Assembly: GCA_938074515.1 (NCBI GenBank)
Contig: CALJFV010000142.1
Span: 1-8,584, forward strand
DNA from: an uncultured Flavobacteriaceae bacterium
GTDB lineage: Bacteria > Bacteroidota > Bacteroidia > Flavobacteriales > Flavobacteriaceae
Direction of reading: 5' to 3'
Length of the DNA stretch: 8,584 bases
In this document: piece after piece, positions 7,194 to 8,584 of the stretch
Numbering within the stretch: position 1 is the stretch's first letter
How the letters are laid out: each line of letters begins with the position of its first letter
The notes under the pieces: generated by a model
What the model was told of the DNA's origin: nothing
Databases searched by the model: none
The model's input: only the letters and a program-made list of their open reading frames with translations
Translations under genes and position numbers: made by a program

Positions 7194-7214
7194 TAATTCA
7201 TGAATTATTCATGA
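7194..7214. repeat. 14-bp perfect palindrome with an 11-bp-spaced repeat, 3' of pgi
   Basis: TAATTCATGAATTA at 7194-7207 is a perfect palindrome. Its core ATTCATGA (7196-7203) recurs at 7207-7214, exactly 11 bp further, about one helical turn. It lies between the pgi stop and its terminator. Such symmetry suits a dimeric DNA-binding protein, but the stretch is AT-rich and may be chance. No function is claimed. Confidence -1.
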
Positions 7215-7230
7215 TGATTTATGTATTTTC

Positions 7231-8583
7231 TCAAGCCTTAATACGGCGCAGTAATTCTGCAGTTGAGGCGTCAAATCCTCCATCTTTTACAGACTTTGAA
7301 AAACTTAAATTATCACTTGACTCAATTGTATCTAAAACATTAACTGCCAGTTTTTTACCGAGCTCTACACCCCATTGATCATAGCTGAAAATATTCCAGA
7401 TTACCCCTTGCACAAATAACTTGTGTTCGTAGAGCGCAATGAGCCCGCCCAGACGATTTGGAGTGAGCTTGTCGATCAGTAAAGTATTGGTCGGTTTATT
7501 GCCGGTAAACACCCGATAGGGACTTTCAATATTTTGCCCTTGGGTACCAGTCATGAGTGCCTGTGTTTGGGCAATACAATTTGCCAGGAGTTTGTTTTGA
7601 TGGTCTTGCTCACCGTAAAGACACTCCTTAAAGGCGATAAAATCAGCAGGAATAAGCTTGGTGCCTTGATGAATCAGCTGAAAAAAGGCGTGTTGCGCGT
7701 TAGTTCCGGTGCTGCCCCACACAATGGTTCCGGTTTGGTAGTCCACCACATCTCCATTGCGGTCCACATACTTGCCATTACTCTCCATAATGCCTTGTTG
7801 CAGGTAAGCCACGAATTTACTGAGGTATTGGCTATAAGGCACGATACACTCAGATTCAGCCCCGTAAAAATTATTATACCAAACAGAAACCAGAGCCATA
7901 AGTACAGGCATGTTTTGATCAAACTCTGCTGAGCTAAAATGCTCATCCATGGCATGAGCCCCACGCAAAAGGTCTTCAAAATGATCATAACCTACGCTCA
8001 GGGCGATAGAAAGCCCTACCGCACTCCACAAAGAGAATCGACCACCAACCCAATCCCACATGGGAAACACTAGGGATGAATCTATCCCAAAAGCCCCGAC
8101 GGCCTCAAGATTGGTCGAAACGGCAGCAAAATGCTTTGATATAGCCGATTCAGGAGCCTGATTTAAGAACCACTTTCTGATGGTCTGCGCATTGGTCAGG
8201 GTCTCTTGAGTGGTAAAAGTCTTAGAAACAATTACAAAAAGGGTTTGTGCTACAGGCAGTCCTTTGAGCTGCTCATGCACGTGATCCCCGTCTACGTTAC
8301 TCACAAATCGGACCTCGAGGTGATTTTGATAATGCGCCAAAGCCTCACACGCCATATCAGGACCCAAGTCACTGCCCCCGATCCCGACATTGACCACATG
8401 GGTAATCGGCAGACCTGTATGGCCCTTAAAATCCCCATTACCTACCCTGGTCACAAAATTCTTGATGCGCTCTAGCGTCTGAGCGACTTCATCGGGCAAC
8501 TGCTTAAAATTGCGCAATTGGGCATGACCTACGGCGCGTCCCTCGGTCTCGTTAATGAGTCCGCCGCTGAACTGAGCCTCGAT
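7231..8583 (-). CDS. pgi: Glucose-6-phosphate isomerase, lacking its N-terminal part (beyond the right edge)
   Basis: Interconverts glucose-6-phosphate and fructose-6-phosphate (EC 5.3.1.9) in glycolysis and gluconeogenesis. The frame is open to the right edge, and 450 residues are visible. Before the TTG codon at 8517 the frame reads [18 protein letters not shown], the conserved N-terminal domain, so the true start is outside. Both family signatures are present: [14 protein letters not shown] with the substrate arginine, and [17 protein letters not shown] followed by DQWGVELGK with the catalytic lysine. The catalytic glutamate is in [16 protein letters not shown] and the histidine in [13 protein letters not shown]. 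The phosphate-binding stretch [11 protein letters not shown] and SKTFTTQET are intact. Compared with E. coli Pgi as I remember it, about 9 residues are missing after LRN and about 16 before VFTGNKPTN, so this is a compact form. Activity should be normal. A terminator follows its stop. Confidence -1.
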   Translation of the reverse strand: MEAQFSGGLINETEGRAVGHAQLRNFKQLPDEVAQTLERIKNFVTRVGNGDFKGHTGLPITHVVNVGIGGSDLGPDMACEALAHYQNHLEVRFVSNVDGDHVHEQLKGLPVAQTLFVIVSKTFTTQETLTNAQTIRKWFLNQAPESAISKHFAAVSTNLEAVGAFGIDSSLVFPMWDWVGGRFSLWSAVGLSIALSVGYDHFEDLLRGAHAMDEHFSSAEFDQNMPVLMALVSVWYNNFYGAESECIVPYSQYLSKFVAYLQQGIMESNGKYVDRNGDVVDYQTGTIVWGSTGTNAQHAFFQLIHQGTKLIPADFIAFKECLYGEQDHQNKLLANCIAQTQALMTGTQGQNIESPYRVFTGNKPTNTLLIDKLTPNRLGGLIALYEHKLFVQGVIWNIFSYDQWGVELGKKLAVNVLDTIESSDNLSFSKSVKDGGFDASTAELLRRIKA

Positions 8584-8584
8584 G

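Noticed and set aside
7534..7932. Plus-strand open frame of 132 codons inside pgi
   Set aside because: It lies wholly antisense to strongly conserved Pgi motifs and shows no family features or promoter.
8515..8517. TTG at 8517 as the start of pgi
   Set aside because: The frame continues upstream to the edge with conserved Pgi sequence ([14 protein letters not shown]), so the gene is cut by the window.
1..8584. CRISPR array, tRNA, insertion sequence or riboswitch
   Set aside because: No regularly spaced repeats, cloverleaf, transposase-like frame with inverted ends, or leader long enough for a known riboswitch was seen. The longest gene-free stretch is 181 nt.

Overview
The window reads as a piece of a Bacteroidota chromosome, most likely from the Flavobacteriales or a related order. 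The DnaE, DinB, SdaA, PanB and ComM proteins have Bacteroidota-type wording. There are no convincing Shine-Dalgarno sequences in front of the genes, and the gap before sdaA carries a Bacteroidota-type -7 box (TAnnTTTG). I cannot name a genus. All seven recognisable genes belong to known families, and I see no tRNA, rRNA, CRISPR array, insertion sequence or phage gene.

Layout. Positions 2-2243 (+) hold the C-terminal third of a DNA polymerase III alpha subunit of the small, DnaE2/ImuC-like error-prone type, followed with a 14-nt overlap by a complete, catalytically intact Y-family polymerase (DinB). This pair looks like a translesion mutagenesis cassette. It is clearly richer in G+C than the rest of the window. 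After a 181-nt gap with a promoter-like box come sdaA (L-serine ammonia-lyase, 2425-3927), panB (ketopantoate hydroxymethyltransferase, 4023-4841) and an RluA-family pseudouridine synthase (4868-5569), all on the + strand. PanB and the pseudouridine synthase are 26 nt apart and probably cotranscribed. On the minus strand, convergent to these, lie comM (YifB-family AAA+ ATPase, 5592-7118) and the 3' part of pgi (glucose-6-phosphate isomerase, 7231 to the right edge). A hairpin with a T-run sits between pgi and comM and should end pgi transcription. A probable comM promoter lies immediately behind it.

How the genes work together. DnaE2-like polymerase and DinB would act together in damage tolerance. 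SdaA makes pyruvate from serine, and PanB starts pantothenate/CoA synthesis from a valine precursor using methylene-tetrahydrofolate, so the two touch neighbouring C1/pyruvate metabolism, but nothing here proves coregulation. Pgi is central glycolysis/gluconeogenesis. ComM is a branch-migration helicase of natural transformation in the bacteria where it has been studied.

The most interesting points are the DnaE2-like/DinB pair, in which an active DinB with an internal UmuC-like clamp-binding motif occupies the place of ImuB, and the composition step that marks the end of this pair. I found no clearly new system. The remaining observations are modest: a tandem palindromic repeat over the sdaA stop codon, a ComM lacking its zinc-finger cysteines, a compact Pgi, and a terminator whose T-run doubles as promoter sequence.
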